Source: Reichenbachiella agariperforans (GTDB taxonomy: Bacteria; Bacteroidota; Bacteroidia; Cytophagales; Cyclobacteriaceae). From it: a stretch of DNA of 64,000 bases. The notes under the pieces were generated by a model that was not told the DNA's origin, searched no databases, and saw only the letters and a program-made list of their open reading frames with translations. Positions 1-9,177 of the stretch are shown here, piece by piece. The stretch is taken from NCBI RefSeq assembly GCF_900142205.1, contig NZ_FRAA01000002.1:184282-248281 (forward strand). Reading direction: 5' to 3'. How positions within the stretch are numbered: the first letter of the stretch is position 1; each line of letters opens with the position of its first letter. The position numbers and the translations under genes are program-made.

Positions 1-359
1 GTAACTTCAGCATCAAAGTGATTGCGGATGTAACTTGCGACATAGAGGGATCGATCCCTTCGACACTGCAGCCTGCTACCATAGATGATCCCATCTATGA
101 TTATGACCCGACACAAGGCATACTAGCACCACCACTCTCAGACGAAGGCAATGTCACAGTGATGGCTGTAGACAATCTCCCATGCGAACTACCCAGAAAT
201 GCGTCAACAGACTTTGGGAAAGAGCTCCTCAATAATGTACTACCCAACCTCATCGGAGAAGACAAAGGAGGTATTATAGAGAGGGCTACCATAGCCAAAG
301 GAGGTCATTTGACTGAGAAATATTCCTACCTCCAAGACTATGTAGATGGGCGTGACTGA
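1..359 (+). CDS. Saccharopine dehydrogenase (alanine dehydrogenase/PNT family), C-terminal part
   Basis: Partial gene cut by the left edge; the reading frame is open from base 3 to the TGA at 357-359. The 118 or so visible residues resemble the C-terminal segment of the LYS1-like NAD(P)-dependent oxidoreductases of Bacteroidota, annotated as saccharopine dehydrogenase (L-lysine forming) with an alanine dehydrogenase/PNT fold. Visible marks are VTCDIEGSIP near the start, then VTVMAVDNLPCELPR, which matches the yeast Lys1 block SIDHLPSLLPREAS, and the end YLQDYVDG. The family reduces or oxidises saccharopine in lysine metabolism. The nucleotide-binding domain lies outside the window, so the substrate cannot be confirmed here. 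Confidence 0.7.
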   Translation, partial: NFSIKVIADVTCDIEGSIPSTLQPATIDDPIYDYDPTQGILAPPLSDEGNVTVMAVDNLPCELPRNASTDFGKELLNNVLPNLIGEDKGGIIERATIAKGGHLTEKYSYLQDYVDGRD

Positions 360-407
360 GTAGGCTAAAAAACATATTGTCAAATCTTATATCTTCGATT
401 GAATTCC

Positions 408-415
408 TATCTTTG
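408..415 (+). promoter_or_regulatory. Bacteroidota-type -7 promoter element for accD
   Basis: TATCTTTG matches the Bacteroidota -7 consensus TAnnTTTG exactly and lies 53 bases before the preferred accD start. No convincing TTG -33 element is seen at 19-21 bases upstream, so strength is uncertain. Confidence 0.45.
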
Positions 416-468
416 CAAACCTCCAACGACTTAATTTCACGTATTTGGGGAGGAATGAAAAGTTAATT

Positions 469-1311
469 ATGGCTTGGTTTAAAAGAACAAATAAGGGCAT
501 ACAGACCCCCACAGAATCTAAAAAAGAAGCACCAGATGGACTTTGGTACAAGACGCCTAGTGGCAAGATTGTCCACATGCGCGAGCTTCGTAACAATGCA
601 TACGTAAGTCCAGAAGATGACTATCATGTTCGTATTGGCTCTAAAGAATATTTCGAAATTCTTTTTGATGACAATAAGTTCGAAGAGCTCGACGCAGAGC
701 TTTCTTCAGGAGACCCACTCAAATTTGTGGATTCTAAACCTTATCCAGCTCGTATCGAAGCAACTCAGAAAAAATCTGGATTGACCGATGCACTGAGAAG
801 TGCAGTAGGCAAAATCAACGGTACGCCCCTAGTCATCGCTTGTATGGATTTTGGGTTCATCGGAGGATCTATGGGATCAGTGGTAGGGGAGAAAATCGCA
901 AGAGCTATCAATCACTCTTTAGAACATAAAATCCCGTTTTTGATGATCTCCAAATCAGGTGGTGCGCGTATGATGGAGGCTGGTTTTTCGCTCATGCAGA
1001 TGGCCAAGACTTCAGCTAGACTTGCTCTACTGAGCGAAGCAAAAATCCCATACATCTCGCTACTCACAGATCCTACGACTGGAGGAGTAACGGCATCCTA
1101 CGCGATGCTAGGAGATTTCAACATCTCAGAACCAGGGTCATTGATAGGGTTCGCGGGTCCAAGAGTTATTCGTGAGACCATCGGTAAGGATTTGCCAAAA
1201 GGCTTCCAAAGTGCTGAGTTTGTAAAAGATCATGGTTTCTTAGATTTCATCGTAGATCGTCGTAGTTTAAAAAACAAACTCTCGACACTTCTCAAGATGC
1301 TAGAGAATTAA
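469..1311 (+). CDS. accD: Acetyl-CoA carboxylase carboxyltransferase subunit beta
   Basis: Beta subunit of the carboxyltransferase that moves CO2 from carboxybiotin to acetyl-CoA, the first step of fatty acid synthesis; it works with AccA in the cytoplasm. Crotonase-like core motifs are present: [37 protein letters not shown] and GFAGPRVI. I chose the ATG at 469 (MAWFKR, 280 aa) over the upstream in-frame ATG at 445, because the family starts with this sequence and GGGAGGA at 439-445 serves better as an upstream site. The N-terminal zinc ribbon has lost its four cysteines: the corresponding residues are Thr29, Gly32, Ser47 and Asp50, while the surrounding fold sequence is kept. I recall similar loss in other Bacteroidota AccD proteins. 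Confidence 0.95.
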   Translation: MAWFKRTNKGIQTPTESKKEAPDGLWYKTPSGKIVHMRELRNNAYVSPEDDYHVRIGSKEYFEILFDDNKFEELDAELSSGDPLKFVDSKPYPARIEATQKKSGLTDALRSAVGKINGTPLVIACMDFGFIGGSMGSVVGEKIARAINHSLEHKIPFLMISKSGGARMMEAGFSLMQMAKTSARLALLSEAKIPYISLLTDPTTGGVTASYAMLGDFNISEPGSLIGFAGPRVIRETIGKDLPKGFQSAEFVKDHGFLDFIVDRRSLKNKLSTLLKMLEN

Positions 1312-1314
1312 GAA

Positions 1315-1378
1315 GAGAAGCGTTAAACCAAAAGAAGCCGAGCGATATCGCTCGGCTTCTTTTGGTTTAACGCTTCTC
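1315..1378. terminator. 64-bp perfect palindrome, bidirectional terminator
   Basis: Two 32-base arms (1315-1346 and 1347-1378) are exact reverse complements with no spacer. It sits 3 bases after the accD stop and 18 bases before the lspA stop (converging genes). The core AAAAGAAGCCGAGCGAT is followed by its complement, giving a GC-rich inner stem and short U runs for both directions. It can terminate both transcripts. Confidence 0.85.
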
Positions 1379-1396
1379 GTGCTAAATATTAAAATT

Positions 1397-1993
1397 TTAC
1401 TCTGTCTCTTGCTCCTTTGTATGCGCAAAAAACCGCTTTTGAAAGATGAGAATAATGGCTACCCCTATGAAGATAGATGCATCCGCTACATTAAATACAG
1501 GCCAGAGAGACATGTATTTCCCTCCCATGAGCGGCAACCAGTCCGGTAGACGCCCTTCCCAGATATCGATGTAGAACATATCCACTACCTGGCCATAAAA
1601 CCATGGAGTCGGCGCATCATAGGGAGCATTATCCAAGAATACTCCGTAGAAGGTGCTATCAATCACATTGCCTATGGCTCCACCTAATATCAATGCGATA
1701 CATACGAGTAAACCAGTAGAAACTTCTTTTTTGATCAGCGTGTACAAGTAGTAGCCAATTCCAACCATCGCGACCAATCTAAACAAAGTCAAAAACAGCT
1801 TGCCATACTCCGTACCCAGTTTCATCCCGAAAGCCATACCTGGATTGGTCAAATAATGGAGTTTAAAATATTCGCCTATGATCTGAATCTGTCCATTGAC
1901 GCCCATATCCATATTGAAATGAACAACCAACTTCACTACCTGATCTAGTAGGATTACACCCAGACTGATCAAAAAGTATTTATAATATTTCAT
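1397..1993 (-). CDS. lspA: Lipoprotein signal peptidase (signal peptidase II)
   Basis: Inner-membrane aspartyl protease that removes the signal peptide from diacylglyceryl-modified prolipoproteins. The 198-residue protein has four predicted membrane helices. The two catalytic-Asp blocks are visible: GGAIGNVIDS (around residues 104-113) and PVFNVADASI (around 166-175). It is slightly longer than the usual 160-170 residues, with an extended loop between the two aspartates. It lies 22 bases downstream of ileS on the same strand. An ileS-lspA pair is common in bacteria, so co-transcription is likely. Confidence 0.96.
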   Translation of the reverse strand: MKYYKYFLISLGVILLDQVVKLVVHFNMDMGVNGQIQIIGEYFKLHYLTNPGMAFGMKLGTEYGKLFLTLFRLVAMVGIGYYLYTLIKKEVSTGLLVCIALILGGAIGNVIDSTFYGVFLDNAPYDAPTPWFYGQVVDMFYIDIWEGRLPDWLPLMGGKYMSLWPVFNVADASIFIGVAIILIFQKRFFAHTKEQETE

Positions 1994-2015
1994 CGATTAC
2001 CGCTAAAAGTGACAA

Positions 2016-5000
2016 CTAGCAAACCTCTATTTGCGCGCTGATTTTCAATTCATCTATATCTAATTCCTGTCCCGCAGACAAACTGTCTACAAGTTTTAGT
2101 TCGTTAGCCTGTGTCTCTTCACAGATGTAGCTATTGAAAGCCTGCACTGCTGCAGTTACTACTTCCTCATCACTACGCAGACTCACTTTAATTTTATCTT
2201 GAACCTCTAAACCTTGATCTTTTCTCAGATTTTGGATTCTATTGACTAGGTCTCTCGCGATCCCCTCTTGTCTCAACTCATCCGTCAGGTTGATATCTAG
2301 CGCGACAGTGATGCCGCCTTCGCTTGCTACCAACCACCCTGGGATATCCTGAGAAGCAATCTCTACATCCTCCAGCGTCAAAGTAATCGCCTCACCATTG
2401 AGATCAACAGTCAAGCTGTTATTTTTTTCTATCTCAGCAATTTGATCTTGATCAAAAGCATTGATAAGGTTGCTGACATCCTTCATCTTAGGACCAAACT
2501 CCTTACCCAGCTTTCTAAAGTTAGGCTTGATGGACTTGACCAATACACCCGATGTGTCATCTAAGAACTCGATCTCTTTGATGTTGACCTCATTCAATAT
2601 CAAATCTTTGACTGCACTCACACGAGACACCGTGTTTTCGTTCATCACAGGAATCATGATTTTAGCCAAAGGCTGACGTACTTTCAATCTTTCCTTCTTT
2701 CTCAACGAATGAACCAAAGAAGAGATCTTCTGTGCCATATCCATACGTGCTTCTAGCTCTATATTAATAGCTGCTTCGTCTGCTACGGGAAAGTTGGATA
2801 AGTGTACTGATTCATGATTTTCGCTACCTGATACCGCATTCAAATCAGAATACAACCTATCTAGGAAGAAAGGTGCAATTGGAGCACCGAGTTTAGCCAC
2901 TGTTTTGAGACAAGTATAAAGAGACTGGTACGCTGCTCGCTTGTCCTCGTTATACTCCCCTTTCCAGAATCGTTTTCTGTTTAGACGAACATACCAGTTG
3001 CTCATGTCATCGATCACAAAATCCTGAATCAATCGAGCTGCTTTGGTAGGTTCATACTCGTCGTAGGCCTCATCCACCTTTTTGACTAGCGTGTTCAACT
3101 TAGAGATAACCCATTGATCACTCTCCGTTCGCTCAGCCAAAGGAATAGCCTTTTCAGAGAAAGTAAATCCATCCAAATTCGCATACAGCGAAAAGAAGGA
3201 ATACGTATTATATAAAGTGCCAAAGAATCTACGCTGAGACTCAGCGACTCCTTCGATATCGAATTTCAAATTATCCCAAGGGTTAGCATTGGAGATCATG
3301 TACCAACGCGTCGCATCTGGACCGTATTTTTTGAGTGTCTCAAATGGGTTAACTGCATTGCCCAATCGTTTTGACATCTTATTGCCTTTTTTATCTAAGA
3401 CAAGACCATTCGCTATCACATTTTGGAAAGACACTTTGTCAAAAAGCATGACCGATATCGCATGTAGCGTAAAGAACCATCCTCTCGTCTGATCCACCCC
3501 TTCGGCAATGAAGTTTGCTGGATAAACTTCCTTAAGGCCTCCTTCTTTAACAGGATCGGCCTTCGGGTCATCCCCCATGAAGTGGAACTGTGCATAAGGC
3601 ATAGCTCCAGAATCAAACCATACATCGATCAAGTCTGGCTCTCGATACATTTTCTGCCCTGATGCACTGACCAAAAACACATCGTCCACATACGGCCTGT
3701 GCAAATCGAAATCTTCACCAATCTGCTCAGTCATATATCCTGCAGTAATAGACTTTTCGATCTCTACTTTCAGCTCAGCAATAGATCCGATACAAATCTC
3801 TTCTGTTTTGTCCTCAGACACCCAGATAGGTAGTGGTGTGCCCCAGTATCTAGAACGTGATAGGTTCCAGTCTACCAGATTCTCCAACCAGTTGCCAAAT
3901 CGACCTGTACCTGTTGATGCTGGTTTCCAGTTGATCGTCTTATTGAGTTCGACCAATCTATCCTTGTAGGCCGTGGTTTTGATAAACCAAGAATCTAACG
4001 GATAGTAAAGGATAGGTTTGTCAGTTCTCCAGCAGTGTGGGTAACTGTGCTCGTATTTGGTGACATTAAATGCCTTATTTTCTTCTTTGAGCTGGATGGC
4101 AATTAGTACATCCGTTGGTTTAAAATCCTTCGCGGAATTCTCTTCGTCGCTATAGTACTCTGCCTTGACATACTTGCCAGCATAGTCAGTGACCTCTGCT
4201 ACGAACCTTCCCTGCTTATCTACTAAGGGGACGTCCTTGCCCGTTTCGTCTTTAACCATTACACCTGGTACATCCGCCAGCTTGGCAGCCAAGAAATCGT
4301 CCGCACCAAAAGTCGGCGCGATATGTACGATACCTGTACCATCCTCAGTCGATACGAAATCTCCTGGAATCACCCTAAATGCCTTTGCTTCGAGTTCGTC
4401 ATTGGTCACATAGGGCATCAACTGCTCATACGGCATACCTACCAAATCCTCACCCGAAAATTCTCCCGTCACTTCCCATGGGATTAATTTATCTCCTGAT
4501 TTGTAGTCATCAAATGCAATTTCTTTTGCCTTCTCAGAGAAGTATTTTCCCATCAGATCCTTCGCAACGATCACAGAGACCGGCAAGAAAGTATAGGGGT
4601 TGAAAGTCTTCACCTTGACATAACTAATTTTCTTTCCTACTGCTAGCGCAGCGTTGGACGGTAGCGTCCAAGGTGTAGTAGTCCATGCGAGGAAAAACAC
4701 CTCCTCGTCTCCGTCGAATAACTTAGCCGTAGCATCCGTCTTTTTGGCTTTGAACTGCGCCACGATAGACGTATCCTTCACGTCACGGTATGTGCCAGGT
4801 TGGTTGAGTTCGTGAGAGCTCAGCCCTGTACCAGCCGCTGGAGAGTAAGGTTGTATCGTGTAGCCTTTGTAGAGCAGATCCTTGTCATAGAACTTTTTGA
4901 GTAGATGCCATAGCGTCTCCATGTAGTTCTTGTCAAAAGTGATATAGGGATCGTCCAAATCAACCCAGTACCCCATTTTCTCCGTTAGGTCATCCCATTC

Positions 5001-5387
5001 ATTTTTGAATTTCATGACCGCTTCACGACACTTTTGATTGTACTCTTCTACAGAGATTTTCTTCCCAATATCCTCTTTGGTAATTCCAAGTTCTTTTTCT
5101 ACTTGGAGCTCAACAGGTAGGCCGTGAGTGTCCCAGCCTCCTTTACGGTTGACCTGATACCCTTTTAGGGTTTTGTATCTACAAAAAATATCCTTGACCG
5201 CACGAGCCATTACGTGATGAATACCTGGCGTGCCATTCGCGGAGGGAGGCCCCTCGTAGAACACAAATGACTCTGCACCTTCTTTCTCATCCACAGATTT
5301 TTTGAAGATGTCGTTCTTTTTCCAGAACTCCAATACTTCGTCGGCAACCTCCGCGTAGTTGATGTTTTTATATTCTCTGTATTTCAC
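2016..5387 (-). CDS. ileS: Isoleucyl-tRNA synthetase
   Basis: Class I aminoacyl-tRNA synthetase charging tRNA-Ile. The HIGH-type motif is GIHH in GTPGIHHVMAR near the N-terminus, and the KMSKR loop is in GNKMSKRLGNAVNP. Both signatures flank an editing (CP1) domain with AWTTTPWTLPSN. At 1123 residues it is much longer than the roughly 940-residue E. coli enzyme, and it lacks an evident C-terminal Cys4 zinc finger. That suggests the eukaryote-like IleS type, whose members are often naturally less sensitive to mupirocin (inference). The start codon is GTG. It begins 21 bases after the MMPL exporter gene and is followed closely by lspA. Confidence 0.97.
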   Translation of the reverse strand: MKYREYKNINYAEVADEVLEFWKKNDIFKKSVDEKEGAESFVFYEGPPSANGTPGIHHVMARAVKDIFCRYKTLKGYQVNRKGGWDTHGLPVELQVEKELGITKEDIGKKISVEEYNQKCREAVMKFKNEWDDLTEKMGYWVDLDDPYITFDKNYMETLWHLLKKFYDKDLLYKGYTIQPYSPAAGTGLSSHELNQPGTYRDVKDTSIVAQFKAKKTDATAKLFDGDEEVFFLAWTTTPWTLPSNAALAVGKKISYVKVKTFNPYTFLPVSVIVAKDLMGKYFSEKAKEIAFDDYKSGDKLIPWEVTGEFSGEDLVGMPYEQLMPYVTNDELEAKAFRVIPGDFVSTEDGTGIVHIAPTFGADDFLAAKLADVPGVMVKDETGKDVPLVDKQGRFVAEVTDYAGKYVKAEYYSDEENSAKDFKPTDVLIAIQLKEENKAFNVTKYEHSYPHCWRTDKPILYYPLDSWFIKTTAYKDRLVELNKTINWKPASTGTGRFGNWLENLVDWNLSRSRYWGTPLPIWVSEDKTEEICIGSIAELKVEIEKSITAGYMTEQIGEDFDLHRPYVDDVFLVSASGQKMYREPDLIDVWFDSGAMPYAQFHFMGDDPKADPVKEGGLKEVYPANFIAEGVDQTRGWFFTLHAISVMLFDKVSFQNVIANGLVLDKKGNKMSKRLGNAVNPFETLKKYGPDATRWYMISNANPWDNLKFDIEGVAESQRRFFGTLYNTYSFFSLYANLDGFTFSEKAIPLAERTESDQWVISKLNTLVKKVDEAYDEYEPTKAARLIQDFVIDDMSNWYVRLNRKRFWKGEYNEDKRAAYQSLYTCLKTVAKLGAPIAPFFLDRLYSDLNAVSGSENHESVHLSNFPVADEAAINIELEARMDMAQKISSLVHSLRKKERLKVRQPLAKIMIPVMNENTVSRVSAVKDLILNEVNIKEIEFLDDTSGVLVKSIKPNFRKLGKEFGPKMKDVSNLINAFDQDQIAEIEKNNSLTVDLNGEAITLTLEDVEIASQDIPGWLVASEGGITVALDINLTDELRQEGIARDLVNRIQNLRKDQGLEVQDKIKVSLRSDEEVVTAAVQAFNSYICEETQANELKLVDSLSAGQELDIDELKISAQIEVC

Positions 5388-5408
5388 AGTCTCAAAAATA
5401 GTCTTCGA

Positions 5409-7835
5409 TTATTTACTTTCTTCTCCCTTATCGGTTGATGGGGGGTCGACCTCTATCAATCCTAAATCTATCTCTTCATCCTCCTCCTCATCATAGAACT
5501 CAGGGTACTGTTCTATCAGGGGGTGTTGTGTCGCGTTTCGTTTCCCATTGTCAAATCGTAACAGCAAAGCAGGCAATAGAGTTAAGTTCGTTAGCATTGC
5601 CATGAGCAAGGTAGTAGACGTCAATACACCCAGTGCTACTGTGCCACCAAACTCCGATGCGGCAAAAATCACAAAGCCAAAAAATAGAATGACCGATGTA
5701 TAGATCATACTGGCACCAGTCTCTCTAATACTTTTGCTGACTGCTACAGGAACGAAAAAATTATTTGCGAATAGCTCTTGTCTGTACTTGGCCAAAAAGT
5801 GAATAGAATCATCCACTGAGATGCCAAACGCGATACTGAAGATTAATGCGGTACTCGGTTTGAGCGGAATACCCACGAGCCCCATCATTCCACCAGTGAT
5901 CAAGAGAGGAATGACATTAGGGATTAAACAAATCACAATCATTTTGAAGTTCCTAAACAAGAGCGCCATAATGAATGCAATAATTACAAACGCGATAACC
6001 ATACTCATGATCAAATTGTCAATCAGAAACTTGTTCCCTTTGATGAAAAGTAATGTCGTTCCTGTAATGGCTACATCAAACTTCGTCTCTCCAAAAATAG
6101 AGTCTATCCGAGGCTGTATGACTTGATTGACAAGGGAGTCCATTTTGACAGAACCTATATCAGCCATTTTGAGTGAGATACGAATTTTTTGACCCGTAGA
6201 GTCTATGAATCCTGAAGCTAAATCGGACTCATCCGTTTCTTCTTTCAGGTATCTAAGGATGAAATTCTTATCTCGGCTATTTGGCAAGCTATAGTAGCTT
6301 GACTTATCGTTGTAAAATGCCTGACGAGTTGCTTTGATAAAGCTCACAACAGACATGGGCTTAGACACATACTCTATAGAATCTAAGAAAGACTCAAACT
6401 CATCGATCTTACGCAGATTGGACAGATTCTGTACGCCTTTCTTTTGTTTCGTATCTACGACGATTTCGAGCGGCATCACTCCCGCAAAATTCTTCTCAAA
6501 AAACTCTAAATCTTTTTTAGTCTGACTCTCCTCGGGTAAGTCATCTACCATAAAAGAGACTGCTTCTATTTTGGTAATCCCATAACAGCACACAATCGCA
6601 ACGATTGCTGTCGCAATGAACACATACTCCTTATATCTATGTACCAAGTTGTCCAGTGCCGTGAGGACTTTATCTAATGCCTTAAATTCTAAATGCTTGA
6701 GATGTCTACGTCCTGGAGGCTTCAGGTAAGAAAAGATACATGGAATCATAATCATGCTCACCACGAAGGTGGCCAAAATATTGATTCCTGCTACTATCCC
6801 GAACTCCTTTAGTATCACGATGTCCGTCAGTGCCAGTACTAAAAAACCCACAGCAGTCGTCACATTAGTAATAAAAGTAACGATGCCTATTTTTTGGATA
6901 ATGGTTCGGATGGCCCTTTCTTGATCCCCATGTGCAAAGTACTCTTGGTGGTACTTATTGATCATATAGACCGTGTTCGGGATGCCTATCACGACGATAA
7001 TCGGTGGCAACAAGCCAGTCAATAGCGTGATTTCATAATCTAGGAGCACCAAAGTACCAACAACCCAAAGCACCACCATCCCAATGATAGCCAACGCGAC
7101 TAACAGTACTTTGAAAGACCTAAAGAACAAGAATAAAATAAAACCCGTGACAATCACAGACAATACTAAAAACATCCTTAACTCGTCTTTGAGCTTTGAT
7201 GTATTAATGTAGCGAACGTATGGCAGCCCTGCATATCGCAGCTTGATGCCTGTGTCTTTCTCAAAAGATTCTGTTACAAATAGGATGTCTCCAATAACAC
7301 GGTTACGTGCATCCGAGTCCATGAGCTCTTTTTGAATAGTCACTAATACGACACTGGCTCCATTGTCGGGGTTGATAAGTTGCCCACTGTAAAACTTGAT
7401 ATCTTGGGCATATTTGATCAGTGAATCCAAGTCATCTTGATCAGCTGGTATTTTGTCAAAAACTGGAACAAGTTTAAATTTCTTTTCCTCTTGATCCTTG
7501 ACAAGTTTGCTCAAGGACGGCAGACTGACCACATCATTGACACCATTGACTTTCATCAATGCATCCGACATATAACTGAATTTACGAAAATTATCCACCT
7601 TGTAGACCGCACTGTCCAACACTCCTAGTGCCAAAATGTTGCCGTCTTCGCCAAAAACCCGTTTGAACTCCATGAAATCCACCATATCGGGATCATGGTC
7701 GGGCACGACATTGGCCAATACAAATGACCATTTGACAAACTGTCCCTGATATGCCATAAAACCAGTGATAGCCACCAGAAGTATGATCAGGTACAGACGA
7801 AATTTTATAATGATGTTAGAAATTTTATACCACAT
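5409..7835 (-). CDS. MMPL/RND-superfamily exporter
   Basis: Large inner-membrane transporter of 808 residues with the duplicated RND layout: one N-terminal helix, a large periplasmic loop, five helices, then the same again. The second half carries the intramembrane acidic pair in FGISVDDSIHFLAKYRQE; the first half has IGIPNTVYMINKYHQE at the equivalent place, without the DD pair. The C-terminus is a cytoplasmic acidic tail. Relatives export lipids, hopanoids or other hydrophobic molecules using the proton gradient; the substrate here is unknown. It is the first gene of a probable operon with ileS and lspA, and a promoter -7 element lies 18 bases upstream of the ATG. Confidence 0.85.
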   Translation of the reverse strand: MWYKISNIIIKFRLYLIILLVAITGFMAYQGQFVKWSFVLANVVPDHDPDMVDFMEFKRVFGEDGNILALGVLDSAVYKVDNFRKFSYMSDALMKVNGVNDVVSLPSLSKLVKDQEEKKFKLVPVFDKIPADQDDLDSLIKYAQDIKFYSGQLINPDNGASVVLVTIQKELMDSDARNRVIGDILFVTESFEKDTGIKLRYAGLPYVRYINTSKLKDELRMFLVLSVIVTGFILFLFFRSFKVLLVALAIIGMVVLWVVGTLVLLDYEITLLTGLLPPIIVVIGIPNTVYMINKYHQEYFAHGDQERAIRTIIQKIGIVTFITNVTTAVGFLVLALTDIVILKEFGIVAGINILATFVVSMIMIPCIFSYLKPPGRRHLKHLEFKALDKVLTALDNLVHRYKEYVFIATAIVAIVCCYGITKIEAVSFMVDDLPEESQTKKDLEFFEKNFAGVMPLEIVVDTKQKKGVQNLSNLRKIDEFESFLDSIEYVSKPMSVVSFIKATRQAFYNDKSSYYSLPNSRDKNFILRYLKEETDESDLASGFIDSTGQKIRISLKMADIGSVKMDSLVNQVIQPRIDSIFGETKFDVAITGTTLLFIKGNKFLIDNLIMSMVIAFVIIAFIMALLFRNFKMIVICLIPNVIPLLITGGMMGLVGIPLKPSTALIFSIAFGISVDDSIHFLAKYRQELFANNFFVPVAVSKSIRETGASMIYTSVILFFGFVIFAASEFGGTVALGVLTSTTLLMAMLTNLTLLPALLLRFDNGKRNATQHPLIEQYPEFYDEEEDEEIDLGLIEVDPPSTDKGEESK

Positions 7836-7852
7836 GCTTGAAAAACAAGGTG

Positions 7853-7860
7853 CAAAGGTA
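7853..7860 (-). promoter_or_regulatory. -7 promoter element for the exporter-ileS-lspA operon
   Basis: CAAAGGTA on the plus strand reads TACCTTTG on the minus strand, an exact TAnnTTTG match, 17 bases before the exporter ATG. No clear -33 TTG is visible. Confidence 0.5.
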
Positions 7861-7923
7861 AGGATTTTTGCATACTAATGAAGCGGAAAAAATCATGTGT
7901 AGAGATTCATTTTAGTAGTGCGT

Positions 7924-7945
7924 AAAAAAAGGGGCTACACCCCTT
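7924..7945 (-). terminator. Terminator after the TerB-like pair
   Basis: On the minus strand an AAGGGG/CCCCTT stem with a 5-base loop is followed by a run of seven T. It lies 34 bases after the stop of the downstream TerB-like gene. Confidence 0.8.
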
Positions 7946-7979
7946 ATTATTAACTTTTTAAACCAGAAATCAATGGGTA

Positions 7980-8375
7980 TCAATTTTGGTATTTCATCAC
8001 AGCTTTTTTCAACGCTTCTTTGTTAGATGTAATCGCCGGATTAGAATATATCTTAGAAGAGAGCTCCGCTATCACAGCTTTTTTAAAGCCTAATTTTACT
8101 GCTACATCTTCACAATATTTCACCTCACTCAAGAAAACTTCTTTGTCTATTTTCATCAACTGAACAACATTAAACAGATACTCAAATTTTTCGTCATCCA
8201 TCATCGTGTTAAGATCGGGTAATGGGACGGGGTTTTTGAGGAGGTCTTCGATCTCACTTTCGGCTACTCCGTTGGCCTTGCCTACCATGTAGATCATGTC
8301 TTTTTCGTCATCGGCAAAATCATTGTCAATATTTGCCAACCCGATGAGCATACTGAGTTGTGATTTAATATTCAT
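7980..8375 (-). CDS. TerB-like small protein (copy B)
   Basis: Cytoplasmic, mostly alpha-helical protein of 131 residues. It has the TerB-like layout: an N-terminal helix in which Asp/Glu-rich turns follow LANIDNDFADDEK, and a second one at MKIDKEVFLSEVKYCEDVA. TerB-family domains bind metal through acidic residues and are found in stress and tellurite-resistance proteins as well as many proteins of unknown role. It is clearly a paralogue of the gene just upstream (same strand, 54 bases apart): shared landmarks are DDEKFEYL/SEDEKFEYL, NxVQLMKxDK and SNPAITS/SDPSVTS. No other ter genes adjoin it, so a tellurite role is not implied. Confidence 0.7.
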   Translation of the reverse strand: MNIKSQLSMLIGLANIDNDFADDEKDMIYMVGKANGVAESEIEDLLKNPVPLPDLNTMMDDEKFEYLFNVVQLMKIDKEVFLSEVKYCEDVAVKLGFKKAVIAELSSKIYSNPAITSNKEALKKAVMKYQN

Positions 8376-8429
8376 GCGGTTCTAGTTTAAGGGGTATCTG
8401 TTTTCAGGATTAAGAAAACGCTTTCTTTA

Positions 8430-8840
8430 TTATGCTTTATGTTTTTGAATCAGTGTCTTGAGGTAATCTCTATCAGATGTGACCGAAGGGTCACTGAATA
8501 TCCCTCCACTGAGCTCTGATACGACTGAAGCCTTGTAACCTAGTTTCTTTGCCAACTTTTGACAGAATCTAATCTCACTCAAATAAACCTTCTTGTCCAC
8601 CTTCATGAGCTGAACAATGTTATATAGGTACTCAAACTTCTCATCTTCAGATAACTGCCCCAAATCGGGCATGGCCATCTTCTTGCTACTCAAATGATCT
8701 TCAAAAACTTGATCTATTTCACGCTCTGGAACAGCGTTCGCTTTACCCAAGGCGTAGATGTATCTTTTTTCAATATTGGACAACTTATTATCTACTAGAG
8801 AAAGCTGTACCATCACACTCATCTGAGCTTTAAAATCCAT
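8430..8840 (-). CDS. TerB-like small protein (copy A)
   Basis: 136-residue paralogue of the following gene, sharing MxVQLSLVDNKLSNIEKRYIYA at the N-terminus and KFEYLYNIVQLMKVDKKVYLSE in the middle. The conserved positions are those of a two-fold EF-hand-like helical TerB fold, in which aspartates follow the first helix of each half. No signal peptide or membrane helix is present, so it should be cytoplasmic. The two copies probably arose by tandem duplication and are transcribed together, ending at the hairpin near 7.93 kb. Function unknown. Confidence 0.7.
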   Translation of the reverse strand: MDFKAQMSVMVQLSLVDNKLSNIEKRYIYALGKANAVPEREIDQVFEDHLSSKKMAMPDLGQLSEDEKFEYLYNIVQLMKVDKKVYLSEIRFCQKLAKKLGYKASVVSELSGGIFSDPSVTSDRDYLKTLIQKHKA

Positions 8841-9177
8841 AGGTTCGTTTTTATATACTTCGAATTTAAAGATACAAAAAAATCGAACATTAGCGCATTA
8901 TACAAATCATTCTTAAAACAAAGCGTTAGATAAGGCTGCCCATCCTTTAAAGAAGCCTCTCCATTTCATTAATTTTTATACTAAAAATCCAAATTCAGGT
9001 ATTGCAACGTAGTTATCCTATACCCAAAAAACGGTAGATCAAGTTCTTATTTGATTTACGTGAATATTGATATAAAAAAAATAGCGTAATTTAGTTTTTG
9101 AATCAGCGCTATACATCTTTTGAATAATTCACAAGATGTAAAACTCAACAAACTACCAAGCCAAAAAAACTTAAATA
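8841..9177. other. Divergent intergenic region, 337 bp
   Basis: AT-rich spacer between the minus-strand TerB-like pair and the plus-strand cation exchanger. It must hold both promoters, but no exact TAnnTTTG element is visible in either direction. The closest is a TTTTG at 9118-9122 facing the exchanger. No ORF, hairpin or repeat that I can support. Confidence 0.5.
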
